Part shown: piece by piece, positions 35,701-42,799 of the stretch
Position numbering within the stretch: the first letter of the stretch is position 1
Layout of the letters: each line of letters begins with the position of its first letter
Origin: Streptosporangiaceae bacterium NEAU-GS5
GTDB taxonomy: Bacteria > Actinomycetota > Actinomycetes > Streptosporangiales > Streptosporangiaceae
Direction of reading: 5' to 3'
Length of the DNA: 64,000 nt
Assembly (NCBI GenBank): GCA_017592665.1
Contig: JAGFNW010000012.1
Coordinates: forward strand, 1-64,000
Program-made: the position numbers and the translations under genes
The notes under the pieces: model-generated
What the model saw: only the letters and a program-made list of their open reading frames with translations
Database searches by the model: none
Told to the model about the DNA's origin: nothing

Positions 35701-36085
35701 CGCGCTGTCCCTCGCGGCGGCGGGTCACACGAAGGACGCCAAGGCCATCGCGATGACGCGAGAGCCCGTCCGCGGCGACTTCCTCTACGAGCTCGGCATG
35801 ACCTGGCGCGCCCTGGCCGGGCTGATGATCGGCGACCGGGAGCGAATGCGCGAAGCCTACGACGCGCTCCGCCCCTTCCAGGATCGGATCGCCGGAGCGG
35901 GCACGGGCGTAGTGGCCCTGTGGCCGGTCGCCCAAACGCTCGGCGACCTCGCCGCAGCGCTCGGCGAGCCGGCTGCCGCCGCCCACTACCAGAAGGCCCT
36001 CGCCGTAGCCGAACGCGTCGGCGTCCCCCGCTGGGTCGACGCCGCCCGCGCCGCCCTCACCCCCACGAACGCACGGAACAGCTAA
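32711..36085 (+). CDS. SARP/AfsR-type regulator with BTAD, ATPase and TPR-like domains
   Basis: The 1124-residue regulator starts with an OmpR-like winged helix (residues 12-105: FRVLGPVEAYDGGEELDLGG, LYDLWDDDAAKGAQSGLQVYISRLRR). A bacterial transcriptional activation domain follows (about 112-255: LRFEATVRAAGERL, DALAALRKARSILSDELGIDPGP). Next comes an AAA/STAND ATPase with Walker A GGDPGAGKS (about 325) and Walker B LLITIEDLHWAD (about 430). The C-terminal half is a long helical, TPR-like region. Such proteins activate secondary metabolism or other pathways on ATP-dependent oligomerisation. No biosynthetic cluster lies beside it here. The gene is followed by a 655-bp repeat-rich gap. Confidence 0.92.
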   Translation: MDRVSTGISTVAFRVLGPVEAYDGGEELDLGGFRQRAVLARLLVARGQVVAVDSLLYDLWDDDAAKGAQSGLQVYISRLRRVLEPNRPRGGPTRLLVTVASGYALRAAPEQVDALRFEATVRAAGERLDDNPQASRHSLDRALDLWRGTPYSDFADRPWAEAEVTRLSELRLVARERHADAGLRLGLHAETVPDLEAVTTEHPLREEGWRLLALGLYRCGRQGDALAALRKARSILSDELGIDPGPALRKMESDILAQDPGLDLAALPRRTVEVQATWPPRAVEPGKLPPLELDPFVGREAELTALRAAAPRAQSGRFTIAVIGGDPGAGKSTLVRQLAGELESANWIVAAGGCPDSSATPPGWAWVEILRGLIVKRGAGEYGALLAPLLDDAAPATGDDEASGGFRLHRAVGGYLTGVARDAPLLITIEDLHWADDQTLALLRALPSLLAASRVLLVVTCRDSELNDQQQEVLAALARLGPVRVGLDGLSPDKTAELVRATCARDVDDEVISEIVQRTGGNPFFVKETARLFESTGFNPADMSEVPSGVRDVLRRRIARLPERAQQILLMAAVIGRDVDVDILVDVVGDEEDAVIDAVEAGLLAGLITEPGPGRLRFDHDLVRDTLYSDASRLRRARLHASVATVIEKHNPNDVAALAHHYYEAGSQDEKAVQYAGLAAEQAERRFAHREAATLWQQAISAFDRSGGQPGKERLELQLRLIRALALCGDMTAARAERREAMDVALPLGDLELTARVAAALAVPHKGIARDFTRTAWEIVDVTEKALSELPAGEHRLRASLLATLALELEGSATQRGHEASLEAEEVARASGNAADLAMALSARLRQSYTLAQVDEREAIGRELLSVGIQSGQVQVQSLAHLVLLECAAARGDFAEADQQLAAAEQLGRQYDLSAPAAVGAWYAGQRLMLAGDYAGAERAYRNAARLTARAGMLEGRQDLPLIATFCLALVQGQAADMVEPLGEAHQRGAKWTLDAYALSLAAAGHTKDAKAIAMTREPVRGDFLYELGMTWRALAGLMIGDRERMREAYDALRPFQDRIAGAGTGVVALWPVAQTLGDLAAALGEPAAAAHYQKALAVAERVGVPRWVDAARAALTPTNARNS

Positions 36086-36294
36086 CCCACGGGCAGCTAC
36101 GCACGGGCAGACCCGAGCACAGCCGGAACGGTGTGCGGCCAGGACGCAGTGCCAGCCAACAGCCCGCTGACGGGACGTTGCTGCCACGCACAGACGGGAC
36201 GGTGCGCGGGCAACCAACGCAGGGACAGTCCAACGCACGGACGGGACAGTGTGCGCGCAGGTGGGGCGTTTCGCTGCGACGCACGGATGGACCG

Positions 36295-36447
36295 GGTGTG
36301 CTGGTGGGGCGTTGCGCTGCGACGCACGGACGGGCCGGCGCGCGTTGTGGCTGGGCTCTGGTGTCCGGCCTTCGGCCGCTTCGTCGGGCGCGTTGGTTGC
36401 GCTGGGCTTTAAGCGCGCCGTCCCGCCCGTCCGCCTCCGCTCCTCGC
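36295..36447 (+). repeat. left arm of a ~150-bp inverted repeat flanking the esterase gene
   Basis: This arm matches the reverse complement of 38392-38545 almost base for base, beginning GGTGTGCTGGTGGGGCGTTG and ending CTCCGCTCCTCGC. Only a handful of substitutions and single-base indels separate the arms. The arms are 1.9 kb apart and point inward around the esterase gene and its upstream region. Confidence 0.88.
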
Positions 36448-36712
36448 TGACCGCCCCCGCCCCGGCCGGACCCCGTACCGCATGGCGACAGCGGCGGACA
36501 CCCGTGTCGGGCCGTAGCCGTAATCGGGGTCCGTAGGCGCTGCGGGTGCTGGATGCTCCGGCCGGCGTGGTGGTTGCCTTCCACGGACCAGGCCTGTCCG
36601 GCGGGCGCGCATAGTCCTGTAAGCCGGCCTCCACACCCATCCCCCTTCACGCCCCGATTGCGACCGTAACCCGCTGTCTCCCCAGCCCTGCTGTCGCCTG
36701 CGGCATCGCTTC

Positions 36713-36732
36713 GCCGGGGCCCGTACCCCGGC
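36713..36732 (-). terminator. hairpin terminator of the esterase gene
   Basis: GCCGGGG (36713-36719) and CCCCGGC (36726-36732) form a 7-bp GC stem with a 6-nt loop, 8 bp beyond the stop of the minus-strand esterase gene. There is no U-tract, as is usual in this GC range. Confidence 0.65.
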
Positions 36733-36740
36733 AGGGGGTG

Positions 36741-38000
36741 TCAAGGGCCGAAGGTGATGTCGGGGTAGCGCGGGGAGGGGCCGTCGAGCAGGTGGCTGTG
36801 GCGGTCGCGCAGGTAATGGTCGAAGAACGCACGGATGTAGACGCGCTGGTCCCTGGTGGCGGTGGTGGGGTCGATGGTGCCGATCAGGTCGACCAGCTGC
36901 TCGTGGGTCAGACCGAGCAGCCCGGCCAGCTGTCCGTACAGTTGCTCGGCATCACTCCAGGACTGATGCGCGGAGTTGGCGAGGGCGAGGGCGAATTTGG
37001 GTCCGGTGGAGTGCGCCCAGAACGAGGCCCAGGTGGGATCGATCTCCAGGGGATGCGGATACTGGCTCATCAGCATGAAAGGCCGGGTCACCCCGGTGGT
37101 GGCCACCGGTCCGAAGAAGGTGCCCGATAGGTTGATGCCAGCCTTGATGCGTGGGTCGTCGGCCATGGCCTGCGCCGTGGCGGCCCCGCCCAGTGACCAG
37201 CCGAACATACCGATCCGGTTCAGGTCGAGACTGCCGGCCAGCCCCTTGGGCAGGGTGTCGTGTTCGGCGTCGGGGTTGCCGCCCTTGTTGAGCTCGGCCA
37301 ACTGATTCAGCACGAACCGGGTGTCGGCCGCGCGGACCGCGACCTGCTGCACGGTCAGAGCGTCGTCGCCGCTTTGGGGTCCGGGCAGTTCCAGCCGCCC
37401 GCCGGGGAATTCGACCTCCGAGGCTTCGTGGGTGGCGTCGAGGGCGATGACGATGTAGCCGTGGCTGGCCAGGTCCTCCACCTGCCCGGTGCCCAGGGCT
37501 CGGACGCTGTTCCCTGCGGTCGAGTAGAGAACGACAGGTCGCGGACCATGCCGGTGATCCACTGGCGCACCCTGGTGCCCGACCGTGCGCGGCCACACCA
37601 CCGAGCCGTGCGGCAGACCCTGGTCGGCCTCCAACTGCGCGGCGGCCAGCGGCGGCAAGTAGGGAGCCGTGGGATACGCCTCGGCATCAGATGCGGGGTA
37701 CCACATCTGCACCATGATCTCGCGCGTCGGGTGGTTGGGGACGAGCGGGTCGGTGCGGGTCGGATCGACCAGATGCAGCGAAACCGTGCCGATCCTGTGC
37801 CGGCCGGTGGGCGCCGGGATGCTGGTCCGGATCGGCTGGGTCGCCGTCGTCGCCCCGACCGGCGTCGCTCCGACCGGCGCGGCGGCGGCCAGCGCGGGAG
37901 CGGTCATCAGGCCGGCGGCGAGCGCCGCCGCCAGGCCCGGCGGCACCGCACTACGCAACCAGCGACGGCGTCTACGTAAGCGGGCCAACGATGCGATCAT
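36741..38000 (-). CDS. secreted PAF-acetylhydrolase-like alpha/beta hydrolase (esterase/lipase)
   Basis: The 419-residue protein has a long basic N-region (RLRRRRRWLRSA) and hydrophobic core ending near ALAAAAP, a Sec or Tat type signal. The body matches the platelet-activating-factor acetylhydrolase/dienelactone-hydrolase-like group. It has REIMVQMWYPA, the oxyanion region RPVVLYSTAGN, nucleophile Ser in GMFGWSLGGAATAQAM and a late His in SAHQSW. The lipid or polymer ester substrate is unknown. ATG at 38000 has GGAGG and GGAG upstream. It lies alone between two inverted repeat arms, which may mark it as acquired. Confidence 0.82.
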   Translation of the reverse strand: MIASLARLRRRRRWLRSAVPPGLAAALAAGLMTAPALAAAAPVGATPVGATTATQPIRTSIPAPTGRHRIGTVSLHLVDPTRTDPLVPNHPTREIMVQMWYPASDAEAYPTAPYLPPLAAAQLEADQGLPHGSVVWPRTVGHQGAPVDHRHGPRPVVLYSTAGNSVRALGTGQVEDLASHGYIVIALDATHEASEVEFPGGRLELPGPQSGDDALTVQQVAVRAADTRFVLNQLAELNKGGNPDAEHDTLPKGLAGSLDLNRIGMFGWSLGGAATAQAMADDPRIKAGINLSGTFFGPVATTGVTRPFMLMSQYPHPLEIDPTWASFWAHSTGPKFALALANSAHQSWSDAEQLYGQLAGLLGLTHEQLVDLIGTIDPTTATRDQRVYIRAFFDHYLRDRHSHLLDGPSPRYPDITFGP

Positions 38001-38021
38001 CTCCGTACGCCTCCCAGGAAC

Positions 38022-38041
38022 TGATCACGCTTGTGTGATCA
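38022..38041. promoter_or_regulatory. palindrome TGATCAC-N6-GTGATCA upstream of the esterase gene
   Basis: A perfect 7-bp inverted repeat with a 6-bp centre lies 22 bp before the esterase ATG, just upstream of its ribosome binding site. It may be a repressor operator or a 5'-leader hairpin of that gene. Confidence 0.55.
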
Positions 38042-38391
38042 ATCCCAGCAATCGGCCGCAGGCCCCGCATCCGGGATGTCCCCCGATGACACCCTGAACC
38101 GCCCCGCAACCAACCCCAGGATTGATACTGGCGAGTCCGGGAACTGCCACCCCGCCTCGCCCAGTGAACGGTTGCGGTGAGGACCGGGGCGTGCACGGGG
38201 GTGGCTGTGGAGGACGGCTACCCGCGCTGACACGCCCGCGAGGTTGCGCGGTTCCCCAGACCCCGGCAATGAGCGCCGTCCGGAACAGCCGCACCCGGCG
38301 CGCCTACGGACCCCCACCACGGCTACGGCGACCCGCATAGGGCACCAACCCGCGGTACGCGCTACGCGCCCCGGGCCGGGGCGGGGCTGAT

Positions 38392-38545
38392 GCGAGGAGC
38401 GGAGGCGGACGGGCGGGACGTCGCGCTTAAAGCCCAGCGGAACCAAACGCGCCCGATGAAGCGGCCGAAGGCCGGACACCAGAGCCCAGCCACAACGCGC
38501 GACGGCCCGTCCGTGCGTCGCAGCGCAACGCCCCACCAGCACACC
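38392..38545 (-). repeat. right arm of the ~150-bp inverted repeat
   Basis: This is the inverted partner of 36295-36447. The match includes the words AACGCCCCACCAGCACACC and GAGGAGCGGAGGCGGACG. The arm is directly followed by the minisatellite, whereas the left arm is flanked by a decayed version of the same words. This suggests both are copies of one larger repeat element. Confidence 0.88.
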
Positions 38546-38566
38546 GTCCGCTGGCACACCGGCCCA

Positions 38567-38768
38567 CCCGTGCGTTGGCTGCCCGTGCGTCGTCCCGTGC
38601 GTCGTCCCGTGCGTCGTCCCGTGCGTTGGCTGCCCGTGCGTTGGCTGCCCGTGCGTCGTCCCGTCCGTGCGGGCGTCGTCCCGTCCGTGCGTGCGTCGTC
38701 CCGTCCGTGCGTGCGTCGTCCTGTCCGTGCGTGCGTGTCGTCCCGTTCGTGCGTTCGTCGTTCGTGTG
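38567..38768 (+). repeat. GC-rich minisatellite of 12-, 15- and 20-bp units
   Basis: Units CCCGTGCGTCGT (12 bp), CCCGTGCGTTGGCTG (15 bp) and CCCGTCCGTGCGTGCGTCGT (20 bp) alternate over about 200 bp, with at least ten units in order 15-12-12-12-15-15-12 then 20-bp variants. Units share CCCGT-CGT ends, so expansion by slippage or recombination is likely. Confidence 0.9.
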
Positions 38769-38775
38769 GACAAAG

Positions 38776-38813
38776 CACATCGGCCGCCCCTGCCTGCGGG
38801 GGCGGCCGATGTG
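38776..38813 (-). terminator. strong hairpin terminator
   Basis: CACATCGGCCGCCCC (38776-38790) and GGGGCGGCCGATGTG (38799-38813) form a perfect 15-bp stem with an 8-nt loop, 14 bp beyond the stop of the minus-strand gene at 38828. On that strand the stem is followed by CTTTGTCC. It is the best intrinsic terminator in the window. Confidence 0.9.
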
Positions 38814-38827
38814 GGTTTCGGTGGAGG

Positions 38828-39328
38828 TTAGCAGCTGACCTGGAACTTCTCGCTGGTATAGGTGTGGTCGGCGACCGCGAGCTTGACGCGGTACCAGCCG
38901 GGGTTGCCGACGACGCGGGGGGACCAGCGGACGGTCCGCGGTTGGCCGGCGAAGCCGCCGGTGCCGGCGAGGTAGGTCTGCCAGTCGCCGGTGGCGGAGT
39001 TCCAGCGTTGCATGCGCCAGTCGTAGGAGCCGGCGGCGACGACGCTCTGCGCACGGTAGGTCTGGTCGCAGCCGGTCGCGCCGGTGCCGTCCGCGGCGAG
39101 CGAGCGGCTGACGGTCACGGTCCCGAGTGTGGGCGCGGCGGTCGTCTCGAGCGGCACCGAGCGGGCCGACAGGACGACGGCGTGGGCCGTATGGCCGCTG
39201 GCGGCCCGCGCGTCGAAGGCCTTGCTCGCCCCCACGTACGCACCGGTCACCACGACGGTCGCGATCAGCAGACGAAGCGCGGTGGCGCCGCCGGCGGCCA
39301 CGATCTGGACTCCCTCGCTGGACTTCAT
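38828..39328 (-). CDS. membrane-anchored or secreted protein of unknown function
   Basis: The 166-residue protein has an N-terminal hydrophobic stretch (LRLLIATVVVTGAYVGASKA) that could be a signal anchor. About 90 residues follow of a beta-rich, Trp-containing domain with two cysteines (GCDQTYRAQSVV and KFQVSC at the end), likely a disulfide-bonded exterior domain. I do not recognise the family. ATG at 39328 follows AGGGG, and an ATG 24 nt upstream is possible. A strong terminator follows. Confidence 0.65.
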   Translation of the reverse strand: MKSSEGVQIVAAGGATALRLLIATVVVTGAYVGASKAFDARAASGHTAHAVVLSARSVPLETTAAPTLGTVTVSRSLAADGTGATGCDQTYRAQSVVAAGSYDWRMQRWNSATGDWQTYLAGTGGFAGQPRTVRWSPRVVGNPGWYRVKLAVADHTYTSEKFQVSC

Positions 39329-39545
39329 GATGACCCCTGCCTTTCCTCTCATCCTCAGATGTAGGCCTAGGCGGTTGAGGGTCGCTTGTCGCCCGCTTGC
39401 ACGCGGTTTCAGGCCGTCGCGGCCTGCGCCAGAGCAGACTCGTCGGCAGAGGCCTCCGAGGCGTTCTTACGGACCGACTCGATGCCGGTCATGCAGGCGG
39501 CCTTGCTGCTATAGCCCTCGCTCAGTGACGTGCGATCATGTCGCC

Positions 39546-40355
39546 ATGCGTTACGGGGTCCTTGGTGTGCCGATCGGTCTGCTCACCCTCGTGTTCTGGG
39601 CTGGGGCGGCGCACGCGGGCACCCAGCCGGTCATCACCGCCGCGGAGGCGTACGTGATCGACGCCACCGACGGAACGGTCCCGTACGCGAAACGGGAGCA
39701 CCGGCGGGTGCCGGTAGCCAGCCTCACGAAGATCATGACGGCCTACGTGGTCCGCCAGGAGGCCAGGCTCGGCGACGCGCTCACGATCACCACGGCCGAC
39801 GTGCGGCATGCCAACGCCTCGGGAGCGACCACGGCCGGGCTGAAGGCGGGCGAGCGGGTGAGCGTCCGCGAGTTGCTCTACGCGCTGCTGCTGCCGTCGG
39901 GCGCCGACGCGGCCCACGCGCTCGCCGAACGCTACGGCCCGGGGACCTCGAAGTTCGTGGCCAAGATGAACGCGGCCGCGCGCGAGCTCGGCCTCAACGA
40001 CACGCGGTTCACCAACCCCGACGGCCTGCCGGGCAAGGGCTACTCCTCGGCCGCCGACCAGGCCAGCCTGGCCCAGGTGGCGCTGGACGACTCGGTGCTG
40101 CGGCAGGTCGTGAAGGCCGGCAAGCACACCTATCGGAAGCATGTCTGGCGCAACACCAACAAGCTGCTGTCCGAGGGCGCGCTCGGGCTCAAGACGGGCT
40201 ACACCACGGCTGCCGGATTTTGTCTGTCGTTCGCCGAGAAGCGGCACGGGCATCTGTTCATCGGGGTGGTGCTCGGCGAAACGAGCGACGCGCGGCGGTT
40301 CACCACGGCACGCAAGTTGCTCTCCTATGCGGAGGGCTGGTCCTCGGAGACCTGA
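39546..40355 (+). CDS. D-alanyl-D-alanine carboxypeptidase (PBP5-like, S11 family)
   Basis: The 269-residue protein has a signal peptide (MRYGVLGVPIGLLTLVFWAG, cleavage near AHA) and the serine DD-peptidase motifs SLTK (active-site Ser) and KTG (LKTGYT). The second motif reads SGA in LLPSGADAAHAL instead of the usual SxN. It would trim the terminal D-Ala of peptidoglycan stem peptides outside the membrane. ATG at 39546 has GATCAT 6 nt upstream and no ribosome binding site (leaderless). It overlaps the ABC ATPase gene by 31 bp in convergent orientation. Confidence 0.9.
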   Translation: MRYGVLGVPIGLLTLVFWAGAAHAGTQPVITAAEAYVIDATDGTVPYAKREHRRVPVASLTKIMTAYVVRQEARLGDALTITTADVRHANASGATTAGLKAGERVSVRELLYALLLPSGADAAHALAERYGPGTSKFVAKMNAAARELGLNDTRFTNPDGLPGKGYSSAADQASLAQVALDDSVLRQVVKAGKHTYRKHVWRNTNKLLSEGALGLKTGYTTAAGFCLSFAEKRHGHLFIGVVLGETSDARRFTTARKLLSYAEGWSSET

Positions 40356-41251
40356 GTCGTCTCTTCGGCGCGATGACAGGCCACCATGCGGCCCGCGACC
40401 TCGCGTAGCTCAGGCCGTTCGGCGCGGCAGCGGTCGACCGCGAGCGGGCAGCGCCGCTGGTAGGGGCAGCCCGTCGAGATGCGCGGCGCGGCCTCGGCGC
40501 GGCCCGTGGCCCGTGGCGGCGGGCCGCCGATGCGGGGTACGGCGTCGCGCAGCGCCGCCGTATAGGGGTGGGCGGGCCGGGTCAGCAGGGTGCGGCTCGG
40601 TCCCGATTCGACGATCCGTCCCGCGAACATCACGTACGAGGTGCGGCAGAGCCGGTGCACGAGCGCGAGGTTGTGGGTGATCAGCAGATAGGAGAGCCCG
40701 CGTTCGTCCGCGAGGTGTTCCAGCAGTTCGAGGATGCGGGCCTGCACGGTGACGTCGAGCGCGCTGGTGGGCTCGTCGAGGATGAGCGTGCCGGGGCGTA
40801 CGGCGAGGGCCCGGGCGATGATGGCCCGCTGCCGCTGGCCGCCGGACAGCTGGTGGGGGCGCCGGTCGGCGAGGGCCGGGTCGAGTCCGACGGAGGTCAG
40901 GAGGTCGGCGATCTGCTTGCCCGGCTCGGTCCGCGCTCGGAGGCCTTCGGCGATGGATTGGCCGATCCGCATGCGCGGGTCGAGGGCCTCGCTCCCGTCC
41001 TGGAAGACGGGCTGGACCGCGTCGCGGAACCGCGCCCGTTCGGCCCGGTCCATGGCGGCGAGGTCGCGGGAGCCGTACGCGATGGCGCCGGAGACGGGGG
41101 TGAGCAGGCCGAGCAGGGCGCGGGCGAGCGTGGTCTTGCCCGAGCCGCTCTCTCCGATCAGCCCGACCCCGCCGGGTTCCATGGTCAGGGTGACGTCGTG
41201 GACGACGGGCGTCTTCCCGTACGCGATGGTCACCCCCCGGGCTTCAAGCAT
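40325..41251 (-). CDS. oligopeptide/dipeptide ABC transporter ATPase (DppF/OppF type)
   Basis: The 308-residue ATPase has Walker A GESGSGKTTLA, the ABC signature LSGGQRQRAIIARAL, Walker B TLILDEPTSALD and the switch His in LLITHNLALV. The C-terminal oligopeptide-transporter extension includes the Fe-S-type cysteines of CPYQRRCPLAVDRC. It powers the two permeases upstream. The ATG overlaps the end of the other ATPase gene by 8 bp. It is last in the six-gene operon. Confidence 0.93.
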   Translation of the reverse strand: MLEARGVTIAYGKTPVVHDVTLTMEPGGVGLIGESGSGKTTLARALLGLLTPVSGAIAYGSRDLAAMDRAERARFRDAVQPVFQDGSEALDPRMRIGQSIAEGLRARTEPGKQIADLLTSVGLDPALADRRPHQLSGGQRQRAIIARALAVRPGTLILDEPTSALDVTVQARILELLEHLADERGLSYLLITHNLALVHRLCRTSYVMFAGRIVESGPSRTLLTRPAHPYTAALRDAVPRIGGPPPRATGRAEAAPRISTGCPYQRRCPLAVDRCRAERPELREVAGRMVACHRAEETTQVSEDQPSA

Positions 41252-41984
41252 CGGGCAGCTCCGGAGTGGCGGCGATCAGTTCGCGGGTGTAGCCGGCGGC
41301 GGGGTGCGCGAACATTTCGGCGGCCGGGCCGCTCTCGACGACCTGGCCGTCCTTCATGACGACGACGTGGTCGGCGATCGAGGAAACGAGGGCGAGGTCG
41401 TGGGAGACGAGCAGGACCGCCAGCCCGCGCTCCTCGTGCAGGCGCCGGAGCACGGCCACGACCTCGGCCTGCACGGTAACGTCGAGGGCGCTGGTGGGCT
41501 CGTCGGCGAGGATGACCTCGGCGCCGAGGGCCAGCGCGAGGGCGAGGGCGAAGCGCTGCGCCTGGCCGCCGGAGACCTGGTGGGGGTAGCGGCGCAGGAT
41601 CTCGTCTTCGAGCAGCACGTCGCGCAGCGCCTGCCGGGTCCGGTCGGCGGCGGCCCTGCCGCGTACGCCGTGGAGGGCGAGCGCGCGGCGCAGCAGCGTG
41701 CCGAGGCGCATGGTCGGGGTGAGCGCGCCCTGGGGGCTCTGCATGACCAGGGCGATCTTCGAGCCCCGCAGGGTGCTCGGGGAGCGGACGCCGAAGGCCT
41801 CGATCGACCCGGTGACGGTGGCGGCCTCGTCGAGCAGGCCGAGGATGGCCAGCAGCGTGGTGGTCTTGCCCGACCCGCTCTCGCCGACGATCGCCACGCA
41901 CTGGCCGGGCCCGACGTCGAGGTGCGGCACGGCGGCGATGACCCGGTCGCCGATGCGCACCTCCAGATCCCTGATCTCGATCAC
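41244..41984 (-). CDS. oligopeptide/dipeptide ABC transporter ATPase (DppD type)
   Basis: The 246-residue ATPase has Walker A GESGSGKTTTL, signature VSGGQAQRFALALAL, Walker B VILADEPTSALD and LLVSHDLALV. It is shorter than most DppD proteins and lacks the C-terminal Cys-rich extension. The GTG at 41984 overlaps the permease stop by 4 bp (GTGA), so the longer frame upstream is a shadow. It pairs with the DppF-type ATPase as a heterodimer. Confidence 0.93.
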   Translation of the reverse strand: MIEIRDLEVRIGDRVIAAVPHLDVGPGQCVAIVGESGSGKTTTLLAILGLLDEAATVTGSIEAFGVRSPSTLRGSKIALVMQSPQGALTPTMRLGTLLRRALALHGVRGRAAADRTRQALRDVLLEDEILRRYPHQVSGGQAQRFALALALALGAEVILADEPTSALDVTVQAEVVAVLRRLHEERGLAVLLVSHDLALVSSIADHVVVMKDGQVVESGPAAEMFAHPAAGYTRELIAATPELPDA

Positions 41985-42799
41985 CGGGTCAGCCTCCTGG
42001 GGTCGAGCGCGGCGCGCAGGCCCTCGCCCAGCGAGTTGAACGCGAACGCGGTGAGCAGGATCGCCAGCCCGGGAAGCGTCACCACCCACCACTTGGTGGT
42101 GAACAGCGACTCGCCCTGTTCGATCATCAGGCCCCACTCGGCGGCCGGCTCCTGCGCGCCGAGGCCGAGGTAGGACAGGGCGGCCGCGGTCAGGATGACC
42201 CCGCCCGCGTCGAGCGACAGCTGGACGAGCACGGGAGTGATCGAGTTGGGCAGGACGTGCCGGAACACGATGGCCGGCGTGCGGACGCCGAGGCAGCGCG
42301 CGGCGTCGACGTAGCCGCGCCGGGCGACGGAGGCGGCCACGGAGGCCGTCAGGCGGGTGTACCACGGCCACCAGGTGGCGGCGATGGCGACGATCACCGT
42401 GGTCACGCTCGGCTGGAGGACCGCCGCCAGCGCGAGGGCCAGCAGCAGCGCGGGGAACGCGAGGAAGACGTCGGTGACCCGCATGATCACATCCCGGATC
42501 CAGCCGCCGCTGTATCCGGCCAGCACGCCGAGCGTGACGCCGACCAGGGCGGCCAGCACGAGGACCGCGAGGGCGATGGTGAGCGAGGTGCGGGCGCCGT
42601 AGAGGACCCGGTTGAACACGTCCCGCCCGACCTGGTCGGTGCCGAACAAGTGGCCGGCGCCCGGGGGCAGCAGGGCGTCGACAGGGTGCGGGTCGTCCGG
42701 CGGTACGAACAGGGGCATGACCACTGCGGCCAAGATGATTGCGGCGAGGACGGCCGCGCCGATCCGCGCCAGCAGGTCGAACCGGCTCGTTCGGATCAT
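41981..42799 (-). CDS. Dpp-type ABC transporter permease (DppC)
   Basis: The 272-residue protein has about six membrane helices. The DppC-type N-terminus carries FGTDQVGRDVFNRVLYGARTS, and the binding-protein-dependent permease EAA loop is near GYVDAARCLGVRTPAIVFRH. It forms the transport channel with the DppB-type partner. Start and stop are coupled by 4-bp overlaps to both neighbours (ATGA and GTGA). Confidence 0.93.
   Translation of the reverse strand: MIRTSRFDLLARIGAAVLAAIILAAVVMPLFVPPDDPHPVDALLPPGAGHLFGTDQVGRDVFNRVLYGARTSLTIALAVLVLAALVGVTLGVLAGYSGGWIRDVIMRVTDVFLAFPALLLALALAAVLQPSVTTVIVAIAATWWPWYTRLTASVAASVARRGYVDAARCLGVRTPAIVFRHVLPNSITPVLVQLSLDAGGVILTAAALSYLGLGAQEPAAEWGLMIEQGESLFTTKWWVVTLPGLAILLTAFAFNSLGEGLRAALDPRRLTR

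Larger units (their letters stand above)
36086..36740. other. 655-bp non-coding gap with repeat element
   Basis: No convincing gene is present. 36086-36294 is a degenerate mix of ACGCACGG/ACGGGAC words related to the minisatellite at 38567-38768. 36295-36447 is the left inverted-repeat arm. 36448-36560 shares weaker similarity with 38270-38391 in inverted orientation (for example GGGTCCGTAGGCGC). 36713-36732 is a hairpin. Overlapping open frames in this gap are low-complexity Arg/Pro/Ala sequences. Confidence 0.7.
38001..38827. other. 827-bp non-coding gap: palindrome, repeat arm, minisatellite, terminator
   Basis: From left to right it contains the palindrome at 38022-38041, about 220 bp without recognised features, a weakly repeated part (38270-38391), the right inverted arm (38392-38545), the minisatellite (38567-38768) and a strong hairpin (38776-38813). 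The open frames here translate into low-complexity RTDG/RTHGR-type peptides and are considered non-coding. Confidence 0.75.

Noticed and set aside
33320-36640. 1106-codon open frame antisense to the SARP regulator
   Set aside because: It mirrors an intact regulator with Walker motifs. The translation is low-complexity Gly/Arg/Val with no recognisable domain.
38362-39054. Frames coding for RTDG/RTHGR repeat peptides
   Set aside because: They translate the minisatellite and repeat arm. No ribosome binding site or domain is present, and the plus- and minus-strand versions are equally open.
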